This document shows positions 23,915-35,621 of a stretch of DNA of 64,000 nucleotides, one piece after another. The DNA comes from Apium graveolens (taxonomy: Eukaryota; Streptophyta; Magnoliopsida; Apiales; Apiaceae). The translations under genes and the position numbers were made by a program. Under the pieces are notes generated by a model that saw only the letters and a list, made by a program, of their open reading frames with translations, was not told where the DNA came from and searched no databases. Within the stretch, counting starts at the first letter, position 1. Every line of letters starts with the position of its first letter. The stretch spans positions 308,094,565 through 308,158,564 of the forward strand of contig NC_133648.1 of the NCBI RefSeq assembly GCF_009905375.1. Reading direction: 5' to 3'.

Positions 23915-24029
23915 TATTTTCTTTTTTCATAGAGTGTAGTTAGCCTTATCAAAAGTAGGGATTTTGATGTTACTGATTTTCTGTGTATTCATTCTTCTAA
24001 GATCTTGAATGTGTTTACTTTCAGATTTT

Positions 24030-24041
24030 GCTCTGATACCA
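24030..24041 (-). other. Copia 1 primer binding site, tRNA-iMet
   Basis: The minus strand reads TGGTATCAGAGC, complementary to the 3' end of initiator methionine tRNA, two bases from the 5' LTR. This marks the 5' end of the internal region. Confidence 0.9.
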
Positions 24042-26224
24042 TTTATTACGTAATGAATCACACACAGGGGGGGTGAATGTGACGACCTCAACCCCTGGGT
24101 CAGGAGTTGACGTCATCAACAATCACCATAACAAACATAATATAATCAATTCCAAGATATAATATAAATACGACCCCTTTTTCCAAGATCTTTGCCAGGT
24201 TTAAGTATGATTTAGGTTACATTTAACACAAACCTATTTACAACACTCATCCTGACGCAGCTAACTTAACCTAGCAACTCCACAGACCACCCTTGGTCCA
24301 ACACAACCATCTCAGAGGAGTCTGACACGAAGGGAACTGGAACTCTGCCCTGATTATCGTGAAAGAATCACTTAGGCATCTGCAATACATATATAAAACA
24401 TTCTGCAAGGGTGAGCAATCAATTGCTCAGCAGTACCGTAATATGAATAACAAGTAAAAACGATTCAAAGTAAAGCAGTTATAGGAACAGACTTTATAAC
24501 TCGCTTAGAAAACAAGTAAACATTTATAAACTGGATACTCAAAACTAGCATGCTCTGTAAAACAATAACATCAGTAGTGTGATGTGCATAAATACCAGAG
24601 AATAATTCTAGCATGCCATTTTCATTCAAGTCCACTGTATAACTCACTTGTTCAGTTCCGAGAATCACAAAGCTAAATCAGATACTTACGGATATGTGAA
24701 GACAGCTGATCAGGCTATCAACACTGGACGGCTCCAACTGCCATCTCATTTACCTGTTCCGGAACTCAGAGACTAGCTAGGTCTCTGACCTGCTGGACTA
24801 ATCAGTTATACAGTGCGCGCAACCGAATTAGCCTCTTACGCCACCTCAATAGGCCTACTCTGGCCCCAACATATCCCATATCTTATCGTTTTATCCAGTT
24901 TTCAAAATCACGTTTACCTATCTCTTTTTCAAAACCAATTCCGTCACAGCACACTATTCAAATCCTCTTTTTATTTTAATCACGTTTAGAGATAGGTGTT
25001 TTCAGAAGTTACTTTTCCCCAAATCATAATTTTAAACAACATTTCAAATACGGGGGATACGTAACTTAAAACGTTTCTGTTCCATTACGAAAGTAAAACA
25101 TTTAGCTATTCATATGCACTGAACCATAAAAGAATGGTCAGGGGTACTTGCCTTGCAGAGCGTTACAACTATCATTGACTGATTTTGATATACTTGAACG
25201 TTCGGGCTCTCATGGAAAAATGACTGTCTCACTAGAAGACATCCCTGCTTCGCAACAATCTATCTCAAGATAGTATTCAGGACTCTCAGGGTTCTTCACT
25301 TGGGAACCTCGAGGCACTTGCCGACTGATCACTAGATTATCTTAGTTCAATATCAATTCCTGAGTCCTTCGACTAGAACCTACAGAGCCGAAATACCCCA
25401 CGTTAGACATCTAGGTATGCTTGACATATCCTCAATACCAATTCTACCCGACGATATCATAACCCGCCTCGTAATTATGTAGATTATAATAACACACACA
25501 CAACAATTAGGGTTCACAATCTCGAAAATCGGTTCGGTGTTCATTTTCAGAAAATACGTATTCTATTCATTTTACAAAATTAGGGTTATTGAGTTTTAAA
25601 CAGACCATTTACCACATCATACAATCATGCTCCGCACAAAATATATGTATATACTTATTTATACTCATTCGACGTTCCGATAATTACAGGGTATGTCCCG
25701 AATTTCCGAATTTAATTTCCAAAAATTCGGGCAGCATCTCCTCTGTTTATCAGCCCACCCGTCGAGCAACTCGACGTCAAATCACAACTAATCCATTCAG
25801 TCCAAACCAATCACACAATCCACATTTAACAATTTCCCAACCACCGATTTAAATTAACTAATTATTATTATTATTATTATTCATATTTTATTGTTATTTT
25901 TATTTTTTATTTAATTTAAAATATTAGGACTCAGAACAACGTCATCACAGTCCACCGTCCGCTCGTAACGAGTCATCGCGGTGCGGCAGCAAAATTTCGC
26001 GGGTACCCGATAAATTCTCGTGTTTCCAACACAAAAGTTCACCGATTTATCCTTAAGAATTATTCCACACAAATAATTAATATCATAAATATTAATCAAA
26101 AATCCTGCAGAAAATAGGAAATAAAATTAGAGGCTGCCATAATCGAGCCCAACTACAAAAACTAAGCCCAACAGTAGAGGCCCAAATCAACCAGGCCCAG
26201 CTGTGAAGCCCAAACCAATCCAAC

Positions 26225-26350
26225 AGAGAACACAACCAAACCCGCACAACACACTGCACAGCCGCACACACTGCACATCCGCACACACACGCGCCACCGC
26301 GCCACACACACACACATGCACACACAATTTCACACACAGGTACACACATA
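26225..26350. repeat. CA-rich microsatellite tract
   Basis: Irregular CA and CACG repeats. They create cysteine- and valine-rich open frames on the minus strand that are not genes. Confidence 0.8.
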
Positions 26351-26600
26351 CATAATCATATGCATATACACAACTGAATAACACAAATTGAACCAATCAA
26401 GCAAGAAAGAATCAAGCGGCGGCTCATCGGAATCGGGCAGGAAAAACAAGAATGGCGACAACCAGGTGCCACAACAAGGAAACAGGAGAGCAAAGAGAGA
26501 GAACCGAGATAATCGAGAGAGAGGATCGAGAAAACACAAGAAACAGCCGAAGCCGAGAGAGACAAAGCAGAGATGATGTTTTACTCTCCCAAAACCAACT

Positions 26601-26662
26601 GCTGACACGTATCTGTTAATTGGATACGTGTCAATTTCTTTTATAAGATTTTGACACGTATC
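26601..26662. repeat. Short triplicated inverted and direct motif
   Basis: GACACGTATC, its complement GATACGTGTC and again GACACGTATC occur within 60 bases inside the solo LTR. The first two can form a hairpin. The ACGTGTC core resembles plant ABRE/G-box sites, but no function can be claimed. Confidence 0.6.
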
Positions 26663-28612
26663 CCTGATATACCCGGAACCAAAATTTCGCCCCGGAATCT
26701 GAATTTAATGAACCAAACCATCCTTAAAATAGTTTCAAAAAATTACCAAAATAAAGTTAAAATAATATAAAAATCCCGGAGTTTATAAAACGCAAATTTT
26801 GAAATTTTTAAAACACTTTTTAAGGTGCCCTTCGTACCCGTTTTTAACAAATAATGAAATAACGCGCGGGTGAAACGGTTCCCGAAAATTTCCAAAATAA
26901 TTTTAAAATTCTCAGAATATTATAAACTTCATAAAATATGAGTTTCATAATTTTTGAAGGTTTACATAATTAAATATGGATTTTACACCCAAACACACTC
27001 AGAAATTCATAAAAAATAAATAGTTAATAAAATATTGATTTCTCAATTTTATAAAGTCCTAAAAATAATTATTAAAATTATAAAATTATAAAACCAATTG
27101 TAGAAATAATCCAAGTATTTATGAAATTAAAAATACAATAAAATTACCTTTTTACAAACAAAATAAAATCATATAACTCACTAATAAATCACACAATTCA
27201 ATTCCACATAATAACAATTCATAAATAACTAAATAACAATCAGTAACTGCTGCCAAAACCAATACACACCTTTATTTAATTATTCAAACCTTTTTAAAAT
27301 TTTAAATATTAAAATAAAAATAAAAATACACGAGTCGTTATAGTGAATGTGTTTTGGTATTTTTCTGCTTTTCTTGAAGTGTTTATGGTGATGAACAAAG
27401 TAAATTAAAACCTTGTAGTAAAATGTGTTAATACTGAATTTAAACAAGTAAGAACAGTGAACACAGATCTTTCAAAACTCACTTAATTTTATATTAAAAT
27501 TAAGAATGTTTTGCTACAAAATTTCTAGGCTCTTTGTTGTTAAAGAGCTTAGCTTCTTCCTTGAGAGAATACAAGATTTTTCTTATCTCCACTTATTGCA
27601 GCTAACAAAGGACCAGTGTTAAATTTATAAAATAGTTGAACACTGATTTACACAACATGTAATAAGAAGTGCTAATCACTTTAGCAACCTGTCACTAATC
27701 TATCCATTTCTGGCTTAACATATCTTTTCATATTGTGTTAACTTTGATCTTCCTTTGTCAGTTAACCTTTACCCTTTATCTTGCACTTTTCAAGCTGCTT
27801 TTTGTAGACTTGTCAATCCAACTGTTTGGATTATTTATTGATTGACAATCTTGGATATTTTACTTGATTGTATTCTGCATTTGTGTTTCATTAGAAGTCT
27901 CCAGTTAGCTATTAGAGAACTGACATCTCGTTAAGTATAAAGGCTTATCGAGGTCTCACAGTTCTCTAATGATTCTTGAATTATCGAGATCTTTGAGTTC
28001 TCGAGTAACTTTGACTTATTCGAGGTCTCTGAGTTCTCGAATGCTATTTGACTGTTCGAGGTCTCTTAGTTCTCGAGTGTAATCTTGACTTATCGAGATC
28101 TTCGAGTTCTTGAGTAACTTTGACTTATTCGAGGTCTCTGAGTTCTCGAATGCTATTTGACTGTTCGAGGTCTCTTAGTCTCGAATGTAATCTTGACTAA
28201 TCGAGATCTCCATTTCTTCATGTCTTCAATTTGGCTTGTCGATATCTCTGAGACTTCTCGATAAGCTTTCGTTGACTTCTCGATAAGCCATTCTGGAGTT
28301 CTCGAATGACTTTTCTATAACACTTAATTTGTGACTTGTAGACTTCTTGACTTAGAATGTTTTTCACAAAACAGATTTATTCAACTCCAAACTTCTTCAC
28401 ATTTTCTCTGAGGCATGATCTTCATGATCTTCTTCCAAAGCTTATTTTTAGACTTGAGACTGTTTATAGAAAAATACTCCAGTCTAGTCTATTTATATTT
28501 TTACAGACTTAAATGTTACAACATAAAATACAAACGTAGATTACAATACAACTTACTTAGGGTTGCCAATATGACTTAGTCTCGTTATAGTACAGGCATG
28601 TCTTGCACAACA

Positions 28613-29163
28613 ACTAGTTTTTTTCACATATTTCACTTTGTTAAAACAAAATATACCGTAATATCAAAATTTAAACTATATTTATGTAATTTTTTAATAA
28701 GGTCGAATTCTTAAAAAGCAAATCTTGATATTTTAATTTATTTTTCATGCAGATCCAAAATAAAGATGTTAGTTTATTTTATATTTAAAATAATCAAGCA
28801 ATTAAGTAATTTGAAAAATGTATTAACTTTATCAATTTTAGATAGTATCCTAATAAAAAAATGTAAAACATATATTGTTTTATATAATTTAAATTATTTA
28901 TAATTTAAATTTTTTTGAAAGAAACACTGAATTTCTTGCCATTGTTTAATTTGGTTTGAAACTATTTCATGTTATTATAAAACTAAATGTGATACATATA
29001 ATGTTGAACCTGGATCAAACTTATCGTTTAAATTAAAAATAATTATATTTCGTAAAAAAACATTAAAATAACAATAAAATTATATATTTCAATTAGTAAT
29101 ATTTTTTCCAAATATAAATGCCTCAAATAAAAAAATCAAATAATATTATATCTTTATTATATA
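28613..29163. other. AT-rich intergenic DNA
   Basis: Very AT-rich, with no open frames of note and no repeat structure that I can name. It separates copia 1 from the Helitron pair. Confidence 0.5.
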
Positions 29164-30404
29164 TTTTATATATAATAAACGTAAGAGACTTATTATTTAA
29201 AAAATTTGTCCTCTACCGTCAAAACAATCTCAACTAATATAATATAATAAAGAATTACGGTTAACATTATATCCTATATATAATAAATATAAGGGACGTT
29301 TTATCCAAAACTTTGATCATGTACCACCAAAATAATCTCAACCGTTCATTTGATATAATATAAAATAGACGGTTAAGATTATATCTTTTTAGGATAAGTA
29401 TATTTTTAATACAATCATAAATAGAAAATGATTAGATTATTCCAATACGATTCAAAAACCAATTGCGATAAAATGTACTAATACAATCCGAAATAGAATA
29501 TGAATAGAATTTCGAGAAAATGGGAACTGTGGCTTAAGCCATTAAGTAATCAATCAAAATATAAAATGATTACATTGTTCAACTACTATTCAAAAATCAA
29601 AATATGATACAATAGTAGATGTAGTATGATTAGAATTGTTCTAATACGATTCAAAAAATTATTACGATACAATTTCCTAATACAATTCTAAATAAAATAT
29701 AATAAGAAATTTAACCAATCTTAAATATACAAAGATTATATTTTTTAATACAATTCAAAAATCAAAATATGATACAATGATACAACAATAGATAGAATAT
29801 GATTACATATTATACTATATGTAACTATAATTCAATTACTCATTCATATATTTCTCAATATACGCATATTTGTTACAACAATATTATAATAAACTATCAA
29901 AAATAAAAATGATATTACAACAACGTCAGAAATAACGATATATATGTGTATTTGAAAATTTTTAAAAATAAAATTTAAAAAATAGAATAATGGAAAAGGT
30001 AAATTTTAAAATACCGTGCATCGCACGACCTTTAAGCTAGTTCTATCTTATTAGAATAATTATATTCTTCATATAATTATAAATAAAAAATGATTGAATT
30101 ATCCTAATACTATTCAAACATTAATTACGATGCAATGTCCAGCTACAATCCCAAGTAGAATATGATTAGAGATTTAACCAATCATAAATATAAAAGGATT
30201 ACATTCTTATACTACTATTTAAAATTCAAAATATGATAGAATGATATAATAGTAGATAAAATGTGATTAGATATTGAATAATATATAACTGTAAATTAAT
30301 TACTCATCCGTATATTTTGTAATATATACATATTTGTTGCAACAATATTATAATAAATTATAAAAAAGAATATTACAACAAAATCAGAAATAACTATATA
30401 TATA
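29164..30404 (+). mobile_element. Outer Helitron-like copy, interrupted and truncated
   Basis: Its left part (29164-29271) matches the first 110 bases of the inner Helitron, and its right part (30042-30404) matches the inner interior from about 29,385 onward. Removing 29272-30041 makes one continuous copy. Its own 3' end is missing; the next element begins at 30405. No coding capacity. Confidence 0.5.
29272..30041 (+). mobile_element. Non-autonomous Helitron, inner copy
   Basis: It starts TCCTATATATAATAAATA and ends with a short hairpin (CGTGC-ATC-GCACG) followed by ACCTTTAAG and CTAG. The base before is A and the base after is T, as expected for Helitron insertion between A and T. A 3' hairpin about ten bases before CTRR is the family hallmark. 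It is 770 bases with no Rep/helicase, so non-autonomous. Confidence 0.6.
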
Positions 30405-30889
30405 GGGTTGTTCAAATAGAAACACCCTTAAAATAAAAACTAGAGACAAGCCCAGTTTAACATGAATTTTAAATACACAACCCCACACATAACTCTTACA
30501 TGCACCATGTTATACATAACGTACCTAATTCGCTCCATTTTTAAAATAACTTATTCTGTCATTCAACGAGTTTTTTTTAAAATTTGATTTCACTATATTT
30601 TTGTACATCCTTCAACGATCAGTATGAATACCATGTGCTATATTCTGGCGATAAATCACTAATTATACTTACGAGAATCACTAAAATTTAGCTAATTTAA
30701 CTAATAATATAAAAGGAACAGAGAGAGATATTGAACTTTGTTGGGCCTGGTCCACTTATGTGGGCTATGGTTATATTAAGTCCAAATAAATAAATGAAAA
30801 AAAAAACACAGGAGAAGGTCCGAGAGCAGACAAATAAATTAAAAAGGGAGAGACAAAGAGTTGCTGTGAGTATGGTATTCATATTGATA

Positions 30890-30995
30890 TACTTTTCAAT
30901 CACTAAATCGTATGACGACAATCACTAAACTGTACATAGTAATCACCAAATTACACATACTAATCACTATATTATACATAGAAATCACTATTTAC
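30890..30995. repeat. Short tandem repeat, AATCACTAAA type
   Basis: Four or five degenerate units of about 22 bases share AATCACTA and TACATAG/CT. They lie in the middle of the inverted-repeat element, just before the telomere-type repeats. Confidence 0.6.
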
Positions 30996-31006
30996 ATGGT
31001 CTGGTT

Positions 31007-31090
31007 TCTAGGGTTTAGGGCACCCTAGACTAAGTTAGGGTTTAGGCTCTAGGGTTTAGGGCCTAAAGGCCGTAAACCCTACACCCTAAA
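31007..31090. repeat. Degenerate telomere-type repeats, head to head
   Basis: Several GGGTTTAGGG and TTAGGGTTTAGG blocks are followed by CCTAAAGGCCGTAAACCCT and ACACCCTAAA, i.e. plant TTTAGGG units in one direction then the other. The array is short and imperfect. Confidence 0.7.
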
Positions 31091-31559
31091 TACATGGAAT
31101 GTTTATCAACTAATTTCTTATTATTAGAAAGAGCTAAATAATTTTAAAACCTATTTAAGAAATTGGTGAACTCTAAAAAATTGACAACTATTAAATTAAG
31201 TTCTAAATTAAATTTTAGATAGTAATTTCTAGATCTTGAATTATTAAATTTTGTAAACAGACAAAACACACTATTCAAAAGAATGTTGAAGAGAAAATGA
31301 AATTTGAAGAAACTGAAATACAAGAAAGTCGAGATCAATTTCAAGAGCAAGAACCAAACAAGAAACCAAAAATGAACAAGTGGAAGAGGAGGATAGTGAA
31401 AAAGATAAAAAATTACTATATTACACATGTTATTCACTAAGCTAGTAGTTTGTGTGTAAAAGGTAAAAACGTATGGTAGGGGATTAATAAGGTATGATGG
31501 GGGTGTACGATGGGGGGAGAGATGGGATACCAGGAGAAAGGTGCGGTACAGGAGAAAGG

Positions 31560-31675
31560 CGATAAATCACTAATTATGCTTACGAGAATCACTATAATTA
31601 AGAAAGTTCTAAAATTATAGTAATTCCGGTTTAGTGATTCTGTTAAGTATAAAAAGTGATTTATCGTCGGAATAT
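31560..31675. repeat. Imperfect palindrome within the inverted-repeat element
   Basis: CGATAAATCACTAATTATGC at about 31,561 is followed some 70 bases later by its imperfect complement ending AGTGATTTATCG. The same forward motif occurs at about 30,648, so this is one internal arm copied next to its inverse. Confidence 0.6.
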
Positions 31676-32174
31676 AGTAAGTATGATATGCAAATTGATC
31701 GTTGGGAGATGGAGAAAAATATAGTGAAGTCGGATTTTAAAAAAAAGTTTGTCGATTAATGGAAAATATTAAATTAAAAACAGAAATAAAAGTATTTATG
31801 CATAGATATATAAAGGGAGTTACTGTTGGAATTGGAGGGAGGAGAGAGAAAGGGTTGGATAAAACTTGTGTGATGGAGATTCAATTCAAGTTATAAAATT
31901 AGTGGTTGTCATTGATTTCTAGTCTACATTATACTAAAACAAAGTACGGCTGACATCATCATACCTTATGTGTCATGCTCTTCCTTAAGAACTTACATCA
32001 TCAAATTCTATGTGTCAAGCTCTCATCAATTTTACTGATGTCATCTTCCACTAACAATCTCCTCATTTAATTTACTTTCAACCTCTCTTTTTCATTTATT
32101 ACCTCCACTAATTCTCTCTCGTTTAGAATAATGTTGGTTTCTATTTGACCATCTCCCTATATATATATATGAGT

Positions 32175-32669
32175 TAGAACCTCTTTAATAAATGAACATG
32201 GAAGCCCGATACCTTACAAAAACCTGACATATGGCCAACTCATAAGCTAGACACAACGAGAAGGCCTAAAGATTTGTCAAGATTTAAAACTCCAAAGATA
32301 TCTCAAATGGGAAATGAAAAGAACAAACCAGGAATTAGGTATATCTGTCAACAGTTTGACTATAATCCCAACAAAAGCTATTCAAAAACAAAATGTGATG
32401 GTGAATGCAAGCCATATCAAAGGCCTTATCAGAAAAGATCTTTCACAAAGTTTTAACATTTCTACAAAAAAAATCAACGGAACCATTCTATAATAAACCT
32501 TCCTTTAATAATAGCAATAAACCTTTCTACAACAAAAAACCTTTCGACAAAAATAGATTTACTAAACCAACCAATAAAAATATAACTTGTTACAAATGCG
32601 GAAAAAATAACATATATCTAGATTCTGCAGACTTAATAGGAAAATACAAGAGTTAAACATAGAAGAAAG
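32175..32669 (+). pseudogene. Endogenous caulimovirid copy A: coat-protein 3' part
   Basis: Open segments 32274-32456 and 32405-32656 encode a Lys-, Asn- and Phe-rich basic tail, then a CX2C start of a zinc knuckle (CYKCGKNN), followed by decayed sequence. A basic C-terminus with one zinc knuckle is typical of Caulimoviridae coat proteins. A frame change lies near 32,450. The copy is cut at 32,669 by copia 2 and resumes at 44,661. The upstream movement-protein part is absent from the window. It is a decayed genomic relic, not an expressed virus gene. Confidence 0.65.
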
Positions 32670-33228
32670 TGTTAGATATATTTGTGATGTCATGTCTAAT
32701 ATGATTTGTTTAGTTTCAGAACTTAGTATCAGAACTTAACTGGAAATCAGAACTTGCCGAAGACAGGAAGTTATCACTTAAGGCTTCAGAACTTATATCA
32801 GGACTTAAGTGCGGGTACACTTCAGATAAGGAAAGCAGCTGATTTACAGGAGAGGATCTGGATTAAACAAGTAAAGATATGTGTGAAGAACTGGACAGCT
32901 ATAGGACTGCAGTAGATAATCTCTGATTGATTTATTCTAGGAAACAGAATCATTATCATATCAATTAGGAGATATCTTGTAACTGTGTATTATATAAACA
33001 CGGATTAGGGTTTACACTATAAGTGTTATCATTCATGAGAATATTATTCATTGTAACCCTAGCAGCTCTTAGTGATATCATACATCACTGAGAGAGTAGA
33101 TTAAACCTACTGTAACAGAGTTTGATATATTGAATACACTTGCTTTCTGTTACATACTTGTGTTCATAATCGAATTGATTGTAGATACTATATTCAATCC
33201 CCGTCTATAGTATCATTGAGGCCTAACA
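32670..33228 (+). repeat. Copia 2 5' LTR
   Basis: 559 bases. A TATATAAACAC motif near 32,990 is a plausible TATA box for element transcription. It contains TCAGAACTT-type short repeats near its start. Confidence 0.92.
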
Positions 33229-33230
33229 AG

Positions 33231-33242
33231 TGGTATCAGAGC
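33231..33242 (+). other. Copia 2 primer binding site, tRNA-iMet
   Basis: TGGTATCAGAGC, two bases after the 5' LTR, complementary to the 3' end of initiator methionine tRNA. Confidence 0.95.
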
Positions 33243-33362
33243 CAATCTGTTAAGCTTACAAACAGTCAAGAGCCAAACAAACAATCAATCCTGTCTGATC
33301 AAGCAAAAATACCAGACCCTCAAGAACCTGCAAAGGTTCAACCCATTCAAAACACCAGTAGA

Positions 33363-35609
33363 TATGAAACCATCAGGGTTCCTATGCTCAGGGTGTCTGA
33401 GTACCCTGTATGGAGTGTGAAGATGGCCATATTTCTGGAAGCTACAGATCCATAATATTTAGACAGAATTTATGATGGTCCACACAAGCCCACAAAGCTT
33501 TCTGTTGCAGTTGGGAATGAGCCACAGAAGATGATTCCCAAAGAAAAGAGAGAACTCGCCACTGAAGACATCTATTCACTAGAAAATGATGCAAAAGTAA
33601 GACACTTGCTTCATAGTGCACTTGACAATGTCATGTCAAACAGGGTGATTGGATGCAAAACTGCAAAAGAAATCTGGGATGCATTGGAAGTGAGATGTCA
33701 AGGAACCAATGCCATCAAAAAGAACAAGAAGACAATACTCACACAGGAGTATGAGCACTTTGACTCAAAATCTGATGAGTCACTAACTGAGACATATGAA
33801 AGATTCACAAAGCTGTTGAATGATCTGTCAATAGTGGATAAGGAATATGATCCAGAAGATTCAAATCTGAAATTCCTACTAGCTCTTCCTGAAAAGTGGG
33901 ATTTGAAAGCTACTACAATAAAAGATAACTATAAACTTGCTGATATGTCTCTTGATGAAATCTGTGGGATGCTCAAGACTCATGAACTTGAGATAGAGCA
34001 AAGAAAGAAGAGGCATGAAGGGAAGTCTAAGACAGTTGCTTTAAAGACTGAAGAAAAGCCAATTGTCTCTAGGAAGGCAAAAGGAAAGGCTCTCATCATA
34101 CAGTCTGATTCAGAGTCATCAGATTCTGATGATGATGATTCAGATTCTGAAAATTTATCTGAAGCGGATGTTAATGCAGAGATAATGCAACTGTGTGCTC
34201 TTATGGTGAAGGGTATCACAAAGATAGCCTACAAGAAATTCAGAAAGAGTAAGAAGTTTTCCAGGAAAGGTGGAAGTTCTGACAAGAAAGGGTTCAGAAA
34301 GACTGAAGGCAAAGGAGGAAAGTCTGACAGAGGAGACAACTCAAATGTCAAATGCTACAATTATGGTAAAAGAGGCCACATCTCTCCTGATTGCAAGAAA
34401 GGAAAAGGTGATAAAGGCCAGGCACTTATCACAAAGAAGAAAAATTGGGTAAACACTTCAAAATCTGAAGAAGAGGTGAACTATGCCTTAATGGCAAATG
34501 CTGATAGCAGTTCTGATGCTGCTAAACTAGAGGTACCTCTATCAACTCTTGATTTTGATACAAAAGATATTACTGAGTTGAGATTATTTCTGAAAACCAT
34601 TTATATTAGCTATAGAGATCAGACTTTAGAGAATGAAAGATAAAAATCTAAAAATCTAAAGGACAAAAATAGAAATAGCTATCTTGAAGAAGAGTTAGTC
34701 AAGATGAACAATATTCAGACAGAGAAAGATAATGCTGTGTATGTTAAGAATGAATTGCTTAAACAGAATGATTATCTAAAAACTGAATTAGAAAAGGAAA
34801 GAGAAATCATCAGGACTTGGACTAACTCAGGCAAAATAACTCAGAATATTCTAAGTAGTGGAAAATGGAAAGAGGGGTTAGGTTATAAAGATGGTAAAAG
34901 TGAGAAAGGGACTTTGCCAATTAAGCCAATTGCTATCAAACAGACTAAAAAGCCAAAGGTAAATCTTGTTAAATTTGTTGCAAAAACTGTTGTGTCTGAT
35001 TCTGAAGAGATGAAAAACTCTAAAACAGAAGTCAAAGAAAAGTCAACTTCTGAAAAATTAAAACAAGATAAACCAGCTTTGGTAAACATTGGCTTAATGA
35101 CAAAGAAGCAGCTTAAGTATAAGCTGAAAGAGATTAAAAATGTGAACAAGGTAAAGGAAGCTAGGAAAAATAGGAATGGAAAGGAAGGTGTGAATAAAAG
35201 TAATAATTATATGCCTATTCCTAATGCTCCTAGAAAGAAATGCTATAATTGTGGAAACTCTAACCATCTTGCTTCTTTTTGCAGGAAAAATAAAGATATA
35301 AACTCTCTACCTCCTAGATCAGGAGTTAAGAGTTAGTCTGTTAGGTTTAAACCACAAAATCCTTATTTTCATTGTGGTAGTTTATGGCATAAATATCATA
35401 GTTTGTACTATGATTATTATGAAATAAAACCTTCTTTAAATAAAGTTAGTGTAATTCCTTCTAGTGTAAATTCTGATGCAAAGTCTGATATAAAGTCTGA
35501 TAAAAAGCATGTTAGCATAAACTCTGAAACTAAATCCGCTGCAAATGCTAACAAACTTAACAAGACCAAAGGATCCAAGCAAATCTGGGTCCTTAAAACT
35601 AATCAATAG
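33363..35609 (+). pseudogene. Copia 2 gag, broken
   Basis: Coding similarity starts near 33,360 (ETIRVPMLRVSEYPVWSVKM) and runs through a UBN2-type gag domain in 33531-34643 (EIWDALEVRCQGT, ESLTETYERFTKLL). An acidic SDSESSDSDDDDSDSE stretch follows. The first zinc knuckle reads CYNYGKRGHISPDC, with the second Cys replaced by Tyr. A second one, CYNCGNSNHLASFC near 35,240, is intact. Stops at 33,453, 34,641 and 35,334 break the frame. Confidence 0.85.
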
Positions 35610-35621
35610 TGGTCTTTGTGA

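Larger units (their letters stand above)
24078..27342 (-). mobile_element. Solo LTR, probably Ty3/gypsy, nested in copia 1
   Basis: The insert starts TGTGACGACC and ends GTCGTTATA, imperfect inverted ends as in gypsy LTRs whose consensus would end in TTACA. GTGAA target duplications flank it (24073-24077 and 27343-27347). No PBS, coding domain or second LTR is present within 3265 bases, so it is best explained as a solo LTR. The C-rich start of the plus strand corresponds to the G-rich end of an LTR read on the minus strand, so I place it on that strand. Contents include a perfect-arm hairpin (GAGCAAT/ATTGCTC near 24,415), an ATT repeat near 25,860 and a CA-rich tract. Confidence 0.65.
15983..28612 (-). 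mobile_element. Copia 1: minus-strand Ty1/copia retrotransposon with a nested insertion
   Basis: This is a full-length but decayed element. The 3' LTR is 15983-17300 and the 5' LTR is 24044-28612, the latter split by a solo LTR at 24078-27342. LTRs are about 1.3 kb once the insert is removed. Minus-strand termini are TGTTGTGCAAG and CCTAACA. Flanks ACTAA (left) and ACTAG (right) look like a 5-bp target duplication with one change. Order on the minus strand: PBS, gag, protease, integrase, RT, RNase H, extra ORF region, PPT (TTGGGGGACAT), 3' LTR. Integrase before RT defines Ty1/copia. Stops, a frameshift and deletions in the genes show that it is not autonomous. Confidence 0.9.
24044..28612 (-). 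repeat. Copia 1 5' LTR, interrupted
   Basis: The LTR consists of 24044-24077 plus 27343-28612, separated by a foreign 3265-base insert flanked by GTGAA on both sides. Together they make about 1.3 kb and align to the 3' LTR. It contains the same palindromic tandem array (27978-28205). Confidence 0.88.
30405..32157. mobile_element. 1.75-kb inverted-repeat element, MULE-like or foldback
   Basis: The left end GGGTTGTTCAAATAGAAAC matches the complement of the right end, GGGAGATGGTCAAATAGAAAC. The arms match again further in: 30,560-30,690 is homologous to the complement of 31,615-31,765 (shared TTTTTTTTAAAAT.., TTCACTATATTTTT and CGATAAATCACT). Both flanks are TA repeats, so a target duplication cannot be sized. 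No transposase is seen. The class is uncertain: long discontinuous terminal repeats suit a Mutator-like or foldback element. Confidence 0.55.

Noticed and set aside
26092..26608. Cys- and Val-rich minus-strand open frames
   Set aside because: They are translations of the CA-rich microsatellite inside the solo LTR.
31007..31090. Chromosome-fusion telomere remnant
   Set aside because: The repeats are few, imperfect and inside an inverted-repeat mobile element, so a fusion point is not supported.
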